Of a stretch of DNA of 52,670 nt, positions 29,105 through 38,110 are shown piece by piece; position 1 is the first letter of the stretch, and every line of letters starts with the position of its first letter. This stretch comes from Leyella lascolaii (GTDB taxonomy: Bacteria; Bacteroidota; Bacteroidia; Bacteroidales; Bacteroidaceae). Made by a program: the position numbers and the translations under genes. The stretch lies in contig NZ_LT556035.1 of assembly GCF_900079775.1 (NCBI RefSeq), positions 27,377 to 80,046 of the forward strand, in the 5' to 3' direction. The notes beneath the pieces are model-generated. The model worked only from the letters and a program-made list of their open reading frames with translations. It was not told where the DNA came from and ran no database searches.

Positions 29105-31669
29105 TTATATTTCTTCTATCTGATTTTCTCTAACCCATCCGTCTCTTCCGTCAGGCAGTTCTATATGACGCCAATCCTTCATTGTCTTATCTATTATCCT
29201 CACATTTGTCCCTTCATGTAAAGTGAAGCTGTCAGATCCGGATTCTGCAGGTGTATTTTTGACATTAACGACAGACATAACAACAATTGCTTCATCACGA
29301 TTCTCAAACTGCATTTTTTGATGATACGCGAAGACATTACTGAAAATAAACAGTATCAGAAATGCGATTGCTCCGTAAAATCCAAGTTTTCTGAATATGA
29401 TTCTATCTCCAAATAGAAACAGGAGCGTAAGAACCAACGCAATAATCACAAATAAAACAGACAGCACAGCCCAGGTGTCTACACCAACACTATTGACCAG
29501 TGATTTGTACCATGTGACGAAGAACATCTCACTTCGTGGCATAATCTTGTCTACAGTCTTGTTCCGCACAAACTGGAGATTAAAAAGAACATCATTGTCT
29601 CCCGGAGAAAGTCTTAATGCTCTTTCATATGCTATTATAGCCTTAGTATTGTCTCCTGTACGATAATATGCATTGCCCAAATTATAATATAATTCTGCAC
29701 TTACACCTTTTTTCAACAATTCATTGTATCCTACTATCGCTTTCTGATAATTTCCTTTTGAATATGCGTCATCCACCTGCTCTTTTGTTACGGCAGACAG
29801 AGAAAGCGGAAACAACATCAGCAACAGTATTATTGACATATTTGTCTTTTTCCTGTGTTTTGATGTTTTCAAGGAGTTCTCTATATCCATTATTGCATTC
29901 ATTGCGCTGTCATAGGTCTTACTCATATTTCCTGCGATATCACCAGGAGCATAACGCTCAAATTCACATTCATCAAGAGCGCTCATAAATTTATTTATCG
30001 TAGATTCCTTTATTTCATTATTTTTGAGATTGTATGAAATATTATCTCTTGAAAGCCGTTCTACCGGCATATTCAACTTGTCACTTACGTAACCCCAAAG
30101 TGCTCTCAATACTTCATCATAGAATTCGTTCTGCCTTCCTGACTTCATAAGCTTTTCCGCGTTTCTCAGTCTCTTAACAGCAACCCTGTTGGCCCTGCGT
30201 CCTTTCATCTTTACTATATCGGCATTATCGATCGCTCTTTTACGGAAAACTACTAAAAGAACAACAAACAATATAATCAATAAAGCGATACAACTCCAAT
30301 AAGAAACGGAACCATAAAAAAACTGTCCAAGTTGACGCAAGGATGTGCTTCCGGTCTTTATTCCTCGAATATCATCCTCAACATCATCAGAATAATTGAC
30401 GATACCACCACCGCGTCCAGTCCCTTTTGCAACGTTAACATTTATAGGCTGTGTCTTAATCGTCTTGTATTTCTTTTCGTTCAAATCATAATATGTAAAG
30501 TTTACAGGTGGAATAACATATTTCCCCTGATTACGTGGAACGACCAGAAAATCATATATTATGCTACCTTCAATACCTTTCTCAGTTAGCTTTGTATTAT
30601 CTGTAACCTTAGGATCATATTTGTCAAAATCCTTTGGAAATGCGACTGAAGGCTGTTTAAGCAACTTCATATTGCCTACACCACTCACAACAACCCTAAC
30701 TGTCAACGGATCGCCGGCTTTAATACTTTTATTGTCTGCATTAGCGGAAATTTTGAAAGAACCGACTCCACCGGAAAATCCAACAGGCTTTTTGGGAAGC
30801 GGATCCACCTGAATGTCTATTGCTGGAGCGACAATATTACGCTTTACCTCAACATATCCGGAACCGCCATTGAAAAAAGCCTCGAAAGGATCTACCGCAC
30901 GATTCTGCTGCACAACAATACCTTTAAATGTTATGCTTGGTATTTGCAATTTTCCTGTCATCTGCGGATACATGACATATTGACTCCATGTGACACAACG
31001 ATAATTTATGCCATTTACCTTCTCTATGTGATAACTCTTCTGAAGAGGCAGTTTAATCTCTTGCGTATGAAAACCGGTCAAATCTGGCATTTTCCCATCT
31101 AATTGTGTCAAATCAACCAACGTATAAACTTTGTAGGTCAACAATATCGGTTCCTGTTCGTATACGCGCCTTTTATTTGCGCTTACCTTTACAAACAGAT
31201 CCTTTCCGCTTATATGCGACCCGGATGGTCTCATCGGTTCACTTTCATCATGCATACGCGGTGCTCCGTTGGTGTTTGCAGATGTGCCACTGACTGTTAT
31301 TTTTACAGCCTTTGACGAAATGCTTTTTCCATCAACTTTTGCATGAGCCGATGGTATAGTATAAGTACCTTTCTTCTCTGCATATAAAGTATAAGTGAAT
31401 GTAATGGATGAAGAGCTGCTTGTACGTCCGTTTATCATCTGGATACTTCTTTGTACAGACTGATACGGTCCTGCAATAACCTCTATTCCCGCAGGAATAT
31501 TTCCTGCCCTGAAATCATCGACATCCTGCGTGTTTACTGTGTATGCGATTCGGAAATTCTCCCCCACAGCTACCTGCGACGGGGCAGAAACAGATATTCC
31601 CTGTGAATATGACCTGCATACACACAGCAACATTATACATAATACTAAATGTAATTTCGTGATCCTCAT
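29105..31669 (-). CDS. batD: BatD-BatE fusion protein
   Basis: An 854-residue protein joining two Bat components. Residues 1-610 are BatD: a signal peptide ending near SYSQ, a beta-rich periplasmic region (GISVSAPSQVAVGENFRIAY onward), a membrane span at about 457-477 and a cytoplasmic helical part. Residues 611-854 are BatE: an internal former signal peptide (MSIILLLMLFPLSLSA), three TPR units (NYQKAIVGYNELLKKGVSAELYYNLGN), two membrane spans, and a C-terminal SH3-like domain (LHEGTNVRIIDKTM). No stop separates them. I place the start at 31669 (MRITKLHLVLCIMLL), not 31792, because the longer frame overlaps batC. A separate restart at the internal Met (29839) is possible. Confidence 0.88.
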   Translation of the reverse strand: MRITKLHLVLCIMLLCVCRSYSQGISVSAPSQVAVGENFRIAYTVNTQDVDDFRAGNIPAGIEVIAGPYQSVQRSIQMINGRTSSSSSITFTYTLYAEKKGTYTIPSAHAKVDGKSISSKAVKITVSGTSANTNGAPRMHDESEPMRPSGSHISGKDLFVKVSANKRRVYEQEPILLTYKVYTLVDLTQLDGKMPDLTGFHTQEIKLPLQKSYHIEKVNGINYRCVTWSQYVMYPQMTGKLQIPSITFKGIVVQQNRAVDPFEAFFNGGSGYVEVKRNIVAPAIDIQVDPLPKKPVGFSGGVGSFKISANADNKSIKAGDPLTVRVVVSGVGNMKLLKQPSVAFPKDFDKYDPKVTDNTKLTEKGIEGSIIYDFLVVPRNQGKYVIPPVNFTYYDLNEKKYKTIKTQPINVNVAKGTGRGGGIVNYSDDVEDDIRGIKTGSTSLRQLGQFFYGSVSYWSCIALLIILFVVLLVVFRKRAIDNADIVKMKGRRANRVAVKRLRNAEKLMKSGRQNEFYDEVLRALWGYVSDKLNMPVERLSRDNISYNLKNNEIKESTINKFMSALDECEFERYAPGDIAGNMSKTYDSAMNAIMDIENSLKTSKHRKKTNMSIILLLMLFPLSLSAVTKEQVDDAYSKGNYQKAIVGYNELLKKGVSAELYYNLGNAYYRTGDNTKAIIAYERALRLSPGDNDVLFNLQFVRNKTVDKIMPRSEMFFVTWYKSLVNSVGVDTWAVLSVLFVIIALVLTLLFLFGDRIIFRKLGFYGAIAFLILFIFSNVFAYHQKMQFENRDEAIVVMSVVNVKNTPAESGSDSFTLHEGTNVRIIDKTMKDWRHIELPDGRDGWVRENQIEEI

Positions 31670-31700
31670 AATAACATGAATGTCATTAAATGAAAATGTC

Positions 31701-32372
31701 TTACCAATTTTTTTCGAGTTTTCTTGACCGCGAATGGTGTGACTCGTTTTGCATTCGTTTTTTTGTTTCTTTTTCAGCCTGCATAGCAGCATTAAGCAAT
31801 TGTTCTGCGTTATCCTTGCTCATCTGCTCCTGCTTCTGCTGAGTATCTTGTTTTTGCTGAGTTTTTTGTTTTTGCTGTTTTTCCTTATTATTCTTGTTTT
31901 GCTTATCGTCCTTATTGTTTTGTTGAGGTTTATTCTGACTGTTTTTTTGCTGTCTCTTACATAACGCCAGATTATAACGAGTCTCATTATCATCCGGATT
32001 ATTTCTAAGACTTTCCTTGTATGCAGATATTGCTTCTGCAAACATTTTACGATTCTGGCAAATGACCCCTATATTGTGGAAAATTTTGGCTTTACGCATG
32101 GCGTTCTTCTCCACCCTTGCAGCCTTCTGATATTCTTCTACGGCAGCGGAGTCCTTTTGCTGCATCATTAAAGCACATCCAAGATTATACAACGCCTGCG
32201 GATTGTCAGGATTCACGGCAACAGCCTTTCTGTATTCCGCTTCCGCCTTTGAATATTCCTGCATCCTGTACAGTTTGTTACCTGAGCGTATGGACTGCCG
32301 GTCTGCCTGTGCCGACACATCAGTCAGACAGGTAAATGTAATAAATAATAATATTATATACCTGTTCATCAC
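31701..32372 (-). CDS. batC: BatC, periplasmic TPR protein
   Basis: A 223-residue protein with a signal peptide (cleavage near DVSAQ at about 22). Residues 25-140 are three TPR units (GNKLYRMQEYSKAEAEYRKAV and PDNPQALYNLGCALMMQQKDS). A Gln/Lys/Asn-rich low-complexity segment of about 45 residues follows. The start overlaps the batB stop by 4 bases. BatC is thought to scaffold the Bat proteins at the inner membrane. Confidence 0.88.
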   Translation of the reverse strand: MMNRYIILLFITFTCLTDVSAQADRQSIRSGNKLYRMQEYSKAEAEYRKAVAVNPDNPQALYNLGCALMMQQKDSAAVEEYQKAARVEKNAMRKAKIFHNIGVICQNRKMFAEAISAYKESLRNNPDDNETRYNLALCKRQQKNSQNKPQQNNKDDKQNKNNKEKQQKQKTQQKQDTQQKQEQMSKDNAEQLLNAAMQAEKETKKRMQNESHHSRSRKLEKNW

Positions 32373-33391
32373 TTTTTCCTCCTGAATAAGCGTATGTTCT
32401 TAAGAATAGGATTCTTTGCCTCGAGAATGCATACTTCAGTAATGATAAGAATCAGCACAAGAATGCCAAAAGCCTGAAACTGTTCGTCATATTCACTATA
32501 GATAACATTCTGTGTCGTACCTTTCTGCAATTTAGAAATCTCCGAATTCAATTTTTCTTGTGCGTCACTTGTATTATCAACGTGAATATACGTGCCGTTT
32601 CCTGCTTGGGCAACCTCCTGACACATCCGCTCATTAAGAGCAGTCATTACTGTTTTACCACTTGCATCTGTCAGGTATCCGTTCCCAACAGGTATGGGTG
32701 CTCCATTCCCATTTCCGACACCGAGGATAAACACATTTATACCTTTCTTCCTGGCTTCTTTTGCTGCGTCAAGAGCGCCACCCTCATGGTCTTCTCCGTC
32801 AGTGATGACTATTATAGCGCGCCCTATTTTCTCCTGTTGGCTAAAACTGTTCATCGCCAGTCTTATTGCGCGCGCAATATCGGTTCCCTGAGTAGAGATA
32901 AGAGACGGATCCATATTCTGCAGAAACATTTTTGCAGAAACATAGTCGTTGGTTATAGGTAACTGTACGAAAGCTTCACCGGCAAATACAATGAGTCCGA
33001 TTCTGTCTTCCGTAAAATTATCAATCAGATTCTCCACCAGCAACTTGCTTTTGTCAAGTCTTGACGGTGCCACATCTCTCGCGAGCATGGAATTGCTTAT
33101 GTCGACAGCTATAATCGTTTCAATGCCATTACGGCTCTCATTCGATATTTTGGTTCCACTCTGCGGACGTGCAAGCATGAAAGCGACAAGAGCCAATGCA
33201 GCCAGAATAAGCATGAACTTTACCGTGGGTCTGTATTTTGAGACATCCGGCATCAACTCTGTAACAAGCGACATGTCACCGAATTTCTTCAGTTTTGCCA
33301 TTCTGCGCTTGTATGTAATGAACCGTAGCAACAGCAATACCGGCACAAGCAGTAGAAGCCAAAGATATATTGGATCCTCGAATCTAAACAT
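32369..33391 (-). CDS. batB: BatB, von Willebrand A domain membrane protein
   Basis: A 340-residue protein. Two N-terminal membrane spans (LWLLLLVPVLLLLRF and MLILAALALVAFML) precede a vWA domain whose metal site starts with DISNSMLARDV (DxSxS) and continues with VFAGEAFVQLPIT and ITDGEDHEGG. A C-terminal span (FGILVLILIITEVCI) closes it. Lies 12 bases after batA. Bat proteins were linked to oxygen tolerance in Bacteroides, but the mechanism is not settled. Confidence 0.92.
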   Translation of the reverse strand: MFRFEDPIYLWLLLLVPVLLLLRFITYKRRMAKLKKFGDMSLVTELMPDVSKYRPTVKFMLILAALALVAFMLARPQSGTKISNESRNGIETIIAVDISNSMLARDVAPSRLDKSKLLVENLIDNFTEDRIGLIVFAGEAFVQLPITNDYVSAKMFLQNMDPSLISTQGTDIARAIRLAMNSFSQQEKIGRAIIVITDGEDHEGGALDAAKEARKKGINVFILGVGNGNGAPIPVGNGYLTDASGKTVMTALNERMCQEVAQAGNGTYIHVDNTSDAQEKLNSEISKLQKGTTQNVIYSEYDEQFQAFGILVLILIITEVCILEAKNPILKNIRLFRRKK

Positions 33392-33403
33392 CTCTCTTAA
33401 ATT

Positions 33404-34402
33404 TTATGGTATTCTTCTTAATACCGTCGTTCTTAGTAAAATGTCTGACAGCAGTACAATGAACAATGCAAACGCGAACGGCTGGAACGCCTCATACCTT
33501 TTTGAGAATTTCTTTACGTTCATCTTTGTCTTCTCAAGTTTGTCAATATCGTTATATATCTGCTGTAGTTCACGGTTGTTGGTAGCCCTGTATGAATTTC
33601 CGTCTGTCGTTGACGCAATGTCCGTCAAAGTCTTGAAATCTATTTCAACAGGTATTTTTATATATTGTATACCCCCAGCGACGGGCATCGGATAAGGAGC
33701 TACCTTGTTGGTACCTACTCCGATGGTGTATACTCTTATACCGAATTTCTTCGCTATCTGCGCGCTTGTCATTGGAGATATGTCCCCCATGTTGTTGCTT
33801 CCATCAGTGAGTAGAATTATAACCTTACTTTTTGCTTTAGAATCTTTCAGTCTGGAAACAGCGTTTGCCAATCCCATACCAATTGCTGTTCCGTCAGCTA
33901 TAATCCCTCTTGATGCAATATCAGTACGTACAGACTGCAACATGTTAAGCAACGATGCATGATCCGTCGTCATAGGACACTGCGTGAATGATTCGCCCGC
34001 AAATATTGTAAGTCCTATATTGTCATCCGGACGCCCGGAGATAAATTCTGCCGCAACATTCTTGGCTGCCTCTATACGGTTAGGCTTCAAGTCTTCTGCC
34101 AACATTGATGTGGATACATCCATTGCAAGCATTATATCAATGCCTTCTACAGATTTACTCCCCCATGAGTTATGTGTTTGCGGACGTGCCAGAACAATAA
34201 CAAGCATCACGAAAGCTATACATCTAAGCAACATTGGCATATGGACAATTCTCACACGCCAGCTGCCTCCGACGAAACGATAAGCCTCGGTATCACTCAT
34301 CCTCAGGGTTGGCTCGCTTTTTTTCTTATAAAGGAAATACCATAACACATATGGTATCAGCAATATAAGCAGCAGGAAATATTCTTTATTTGCAAATTCC
34401 AT
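33404..34402 (-). CDS. batA: BatA, von Willebrand A domain membrane protein
   Basis: A 332-residue paralogue of BatB with the same layout: an N-terminal span (YFLLLILLIPYVLWYFLY), a second span, a vWA domain with metal site DVSTSMLAEDL, FAGESFTQCPMT and LTDGSNNMGD, and a C-terminal span (PFAFALFIVLLSDILL). It lies 13 bases downstream of the BatD-like gene and 12 bases upstream of batB. Confidence 0.92.
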   Translation of the reverse strand: MEFANKEYFLLLILLIPYVLWYFLYKKKSEPTLRMSDTEAYRFVGGSWRVRIVHMPMLLRCIAFVMLVIVLARPQTHNSWGSKSVEGIDIMLAMDVSTSMLAEDLKPNRIEAAKNVAAEFISGRPDDNIGLTIFAGESFTQCPMTTDHASLLNMLQSVRTDIASRGIIADGTAIGMGLANAVSRLKDSKAKSKVIILLTDGSNNMGDISPMTSAQIAKKFGIRVYTIGVGTNKVAPYPMPVAGGIQYIKIPVEIDFKTLTDIASTTDGNSYRATNNRELQQIYNDIDKLEKTKMNVKKFSKRYEAFQPFAFALFIVLLSDILLRTTVLRRIP

Positions 34403-34415
34403 TTTTCTTTATTCC

Positions 34416-35501
34416 TTATACCATCAACAGATATACCCTATATACCACGAAACAGATCATTGCCACAACAAGAACTGATGCTATAGCGATAAGCGTCTTT
34501 ATAACAATCCGGTTCTGACGGGTCTTTATGTCATTCTCCGACAGTTTCGGTACAATTTTCTCCTCTGTAGGAAGATTCTCAATCTTTGTCTGATCTATGA
34601 AATTTATAGCATTCACCAGATTCATGTCATTCTCGTTGAGCAGTGTAGAATACTTGGCGAACTTGACCAAATCTGCCGTATAAAACAGTTCTTTCAATTC
34701 ATCCAGCATACTCTGGTCGCCATTCTCACGAAGTCTGTCGAGTATCTCCGTACTGGTCATCTCCATAGCATTAAAGCCGAAACGTTCTTTGATATACTGT
34801 CTTAATGCATCCGTGAGCTGGGTATAATATTCTTTCTGATTCTCTGAAGAATTCATTTTCTCCTTGCGTAGACGTTCTATAACAGTCATAGCTTTCTGGT
34901 GCGGCAACACTTTCTTTATCACGCGTATGCGCACCATGACCGGCTTGTTCTGTTTCAGACACACCGCAAGATAACAACACAGCATGCATAGTAGCAATAC
35001 CACTACACTCATCCAGAACACTCCACTCCATTCAGACCAATCGAAAGGATTATCCTGCACATCTTTGGGAGGGAAGAATTTGTCAAGGTGCAACGTGTCT
35101 ACCTCCACCGAAAGAACTTTCAATGCCAACTGGTTGGCAGCATACACCTTACCGTCCACACTCACTTTCATACCCGGTATGGCATATAGCTTTTCGTCAA
35201 AACTCGTAAGAGTAAAAGTTTTTGAAACGGTCATCATGCCATTGTCTATCAACGATGTATCTGCATCTGACGTTCTGAGAACTTCCACTCCCGGTGTGAT
35301 AAATTGCGCACGCTCGAATGTCGGATAAGCAATCTTTGCACCGCGGTCTGCCGTAACATCTACGGTCAAATTGACCTGCTGCCCTATGAAAATCGCAATT
35401 GAGTCTATTGCTGCCTTTACATACACTCGTCCTGTTTTGGCATGCGACACGACGGGCAACATTAAGATTATTATTATAAGAAATTTCTTCAATGTCTTCA
35501 C
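34416..35501 (-). CDS. BatD-like membrane protein of the Bat operon
   Basis: A 361-residue protein with a signal peptide (residues 1-21), a beta-rich periplasmic region to about 150, a membrane span at about 159-182, a cytoplasmic helical region (YYTQLTDALRQYIKERFGFNAMEMTS), and a second span at 335-358. The layout and the DALRQYIKERFG segment (compare RALWGYVSDKLN in the BatD fusion) make it a BatD relative, a common extra component between the DUF58 and batA genes. It has no known activity. Confidence 0.72.
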   Translation of the reverse strand: MKTLKKFLIIIILMLPVVSHAKTGRVYVKAAIDSIAIFIGQQVNLTVDVTADRGAKIAYPTFERAQFITPGVEVLRTSDADTSLIDNGMMTVSKTFTLTSFDEKLYAIPGMKVSVDGKVYAANQLALKVLSVEVDTLHLDKFFPPKDVQDNPFDWSEWSGVFWMSVVVLLLCMLCCYLAVCLKQNKPVMVRIRVIKKVLPHQKAMTVIERLRKEKMNSSENQKEYYTQLTDALRQYIKERFGFNAMEMTSTEILDRLRENGDQSMLDELKELFYTADLVKFAKYSTLLNENDMNLVNAINFIDQTKIENLPTEEKIVPKLSENDIKTRQNRIVIKTLIAIASVLVVAMICFVVYRVYLLMV

Positions 35502-35514
35502 TTAATTTCAACTA

Positions 35515-36387
35515 TCATCTGTTTCGTTTGGCAAATAGTGCCATCATAGACCTTACATAATCCTCATCAGTGGCGACAGACATCCAGTCGACATTACTTT
35601 TTGCAAAAGTCTCCCCCAACACAGCCTGCCTGTCAAGCCAATATCTCGTATGTGCAGTCCTAAGTCTGGAAGAACTGGTATCTATGTACATTTCATGACC
35701 GCTCTCAGCATCGCGCACTTTCATGAGACCTATATCAGGCAATGCTTTCGCCCTCTTATCGTAGACCTGTATTGCCATGATGTCATGTTTGCGGTTTGCT
35801 ATTTCAAGCTCCTGCAACATGTCTTTACGGTCATAGAAATCACTAAGCAAAAAAGCCGTACATCTCCTTTTTATGACACGTGTTAGATAGGCGACCGCCA
35901 TACCCACATCTGTCTTCTTGCTTTGAGGATGGAAATCAAGCATCTCCCGTATTATATATAGTATATGCTTACGTCCTTTCTGTGGCGGAATATATTTTTC
36001 TATTCTATCTGAAAAAAATATAACTCCTATCTTATCATTATTCTGCATGGCACTGAAAGCAAGAGTAGCCGCAATCTCCGTAACCATGTCACATTTCATC
36101 TGACGGGAGGTACCGAAATCCAAGGAACCGGAAACATCAATGAGCAGCATTACCGTCAGTTCGCGCTCCTCCTCATACACCTTGACGAAAGGTTTACGGA
36201 AGCGGGCGGTCACATTCCAGTCTATATCGCGCACGTCATCACCGAACTGATATTCGCGCACTTCGGCAAAAGCCATACCACGCCCCTTAAACGCAGAATG
36301 ATACTGACCGGCAAATATATTCTGGCTCAGTCCACGCGTTTTTATTTCTATCTTACGAACCTTCTTTAATAAATCAGACGTCTCCAC
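35515..36387 (-). CDS. DUF58 domain protein
   Basis: A 290-residue protein. FAGQYHSAFKGRGMAFAEVREYQFGDDVRDIDWN is the signature of DUF58 (residues about 25-58). The middle and C-terminal part is vWA-like, with VMLLIDVSGSLDFGTS resembling a DxSxS metal site. Members lie next to MoxR ATPases throughout bacteria and are thought to be their partners. It is 13 bases upstream of the BatD-like gene. Confidence 0.92.
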   Translation of the reverse strand: METSDLLKKVRKIEIKTRGLSQNIFAGQYHSAFKGRGMAFAEVREYQFGDDVRDIDWNVTARFRKPFVKVYEEERELTVMLLIDVSGSLDFGTSRQMKCDMVTEIAATLAFSAMQNNDKIGVIFFSDRIEKYIPPQKGRKHILYIIREMLDFHPQSKKTDVGMAVAYLTRVIKRRCTAFLLSDFYDRKDMLQELEIANRKHDIMAIQVYDKRAKALPDIGLMKVRDAESGHEMYIDTSSSRLRTAHTRYWLDRQAVLGETFAKSNVDWMSVATDEDYVRSMMALFAKRNR

Positions 36388-36427
36388 CCCAAATATTGTT
36401 TTGTTGAATCACATTACAAATGAAGTT

Positions 36428-37423
36428 TTATGGAACTTCAACTTTGTTTATAATCTTAGAAACAATTTCTTCTGCTGAAGTATTGCTTGCCTCCGCCTCA
36501 TAAGAAAGGCCTATGCGGTGGCGCATCACATCATGGGCGACAGCACGCACGTCTTCAGGCACAACATATCCCCGATGCTTTATGAAGGCGTAGGCACGCG
36601 ACGCTTTCGCAAGATTTATGCTGGCACGTGGCGAGCCTCCGAAAGTTATCATATTCTTCAACTCCGGCAGTCCGTAACGGTCTGGATATCTTGAAGCAAA
36701 AACAATGTCTGCAATATATTGTTCGATTTTTTCATCAAGATACACTTCATTTACAATTTTTCTTGCCTTTAGTATCTCTTCCGCTGTTGTCACAGGACGC
36801 ACGGCAGGCTGTTCTCCGCTGATGTTTGAACGTATTATCAGTTTTTCCTCTTCAAGCGTAGGATAGCCTATTATTACCTTCAACATGAATCGGTCGACTT
36901 GGGCTTCCGGAAGCTGATAAGTACCTTCCTGCTCAATCGGGTTCTGGGTCGCCATAACAAGGAACGGATTTGGCAATGCAAAAGTCTCTTCACCTATCGT
37001 TACCTGATGCTCCTGCATGGCTTCAAGAAGTGCGCTCTGTACTTTTGCCGGAGCACGGTTAATCTCATCAGCCAGCACGAAGTTTGCGAAGACAGGTCCT
37101 TTTTTCACATGGAATTTTTCATCTTTCTGAGAATATATCAACGTACCAATCACGTCTGCCGGCAACAGGTCCGGAGTAAACTGTATTCTGCTGTAATCAG
37201 CATCTATAAGCTGCGAAAGCGTCTTTATAGCCAATGTCTTGGCAAGACCAGGAACACCTTCCAGCAATATATGTCCGTCACTGAGAAGTGATATAAGCAA
37301 CGAATCAATGAGATGCTTCTGTCCTACTATCACACGGTTCATTCCTGTAACAAGATTGGTTACAAAACCGCTCTGCTGTTCTATCCGGATATTAAGTTCA
37401 CGAATATCAATAGATTCTGCCAT
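36428..37423 (-). CDS. MoxR family AAA+ ATPase
   Basis: A 331-residue ATPase with Walker A GVPGLAKT, Walker B VLADEINRAP and the sensor region FLVMATQNPIEQEGTYQLPEAQ typical of MoxR, plus a C-terminal AAA lid. MoxR ATPases are proposed chaperones that load metal or fold vWA proteins; here the partners are the DUF58, BatA and BatB proteins. First gene of the long minus-strand series; a -7 element lies 25 bases upstream. Confidence 0.95.
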   Translation of the reverse strand: MAESIDIRELNIRIEQQSGFVTNLVTGMNRVIVGQKHLIDSLLISLLSDGHILLEGVPGLAKTLAIKTLSQLIDADYSRIQFTPDLLPADVIGTLIYSQKDEKFHVKKGPVFANFVLADEINRAPAKVQSALLEAMQEHQVTIGEETFALPNPFLVMATQNPIEQEGTYQLPEAQVDRFMLKVIIGYPTLEEEKLIIRSNISGEQPAVRPVTTAEEILKARKIVNEVYLDEKIEQYIADIVFASRYPDRYGLPELKNMITFGGSPRASINLAKASRAYAFIKHRGYVVPEDVRAVAHDVMRHRIGLSYEAEASNTSAEEIVSKIINKVEVP

Positions 37424-37447
37424 ATTTTATATATATTAATTTTGTCG

Positions 37448-37455
37448 CAAAATTA
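37448..37455 (-). promoter_or_regulatory. -7 element upstream of moxR
   Basis: On the minus strand TAATTTTG matches TAnnTTTG, 24 bases from the moxR ATG. I see no TTG at the usual 20-base distance. Confidence 0.45.
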
Positions 37456-38110
37456 CAATATTAATCAGAGAGAGGCGAATGATGCGCTCTAAATTATATT
37501 AAAAAAGGGGCTGGAAACACGTCTTCACATATAAACAATATAAATATTGAGTACATCTGCAATCACTTGATTTATCACGAATAGGCAGTCCGGCTCCATC
37601 ATTCTTTCATGCTCATGTACGGTCTGTCGGTCTCACGTTTTGTAAAAGATATAGAGTGCTACAGCGGGCAAAAGCACGAAGCAAAATCGCAGTAGCAGTG
37701 CGGATGAAGGATGAAGAGTATACTACCAAGTAAGAATCTTGCGTTGGAGGTATAACAACCTATTTGTATTTATGTATATGATTTAAGGTGGATGATTCAA
37801 AAATATTATTGAGTCTTTTATTAATATCACAATTCATTAGCGTTTTAACCACATTCTCATCAAAACACTAATATAACATTTACACTAAACTGTAAGGTCT
37901 TCATCCGTATTTCTTACAGCCACCATACAAATCTGTTTCCGTTTATGTCTCAGACGCAGCGTGCCGCACCGGGAGAATGTCGGAAACAACATTCCATCAG
38001 CTGTACGAAAGAAAGCCGAAGAACTTACAACTTAGTGTAAATGCGTTCCAGAAGGTCTTACGACCTGTCATGTTGAAAAACGAGAAAAGAGAATGCTCAA
38101 TTTCCGTTCA
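37456..38110. other. Gene-free stretch between moxR and galE
   Basis: No convincing gene; a plus-strand frame from 37977 runs into galE antisense and has no resemblance. Structures seen are a 7-bp stem with CTGTAAG arms (37890-37919) and a weak 5-bp hairpin at 38053-38066. I see no strong terminator for galE, no tRNA and no repeat. Confidence 0.55.
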
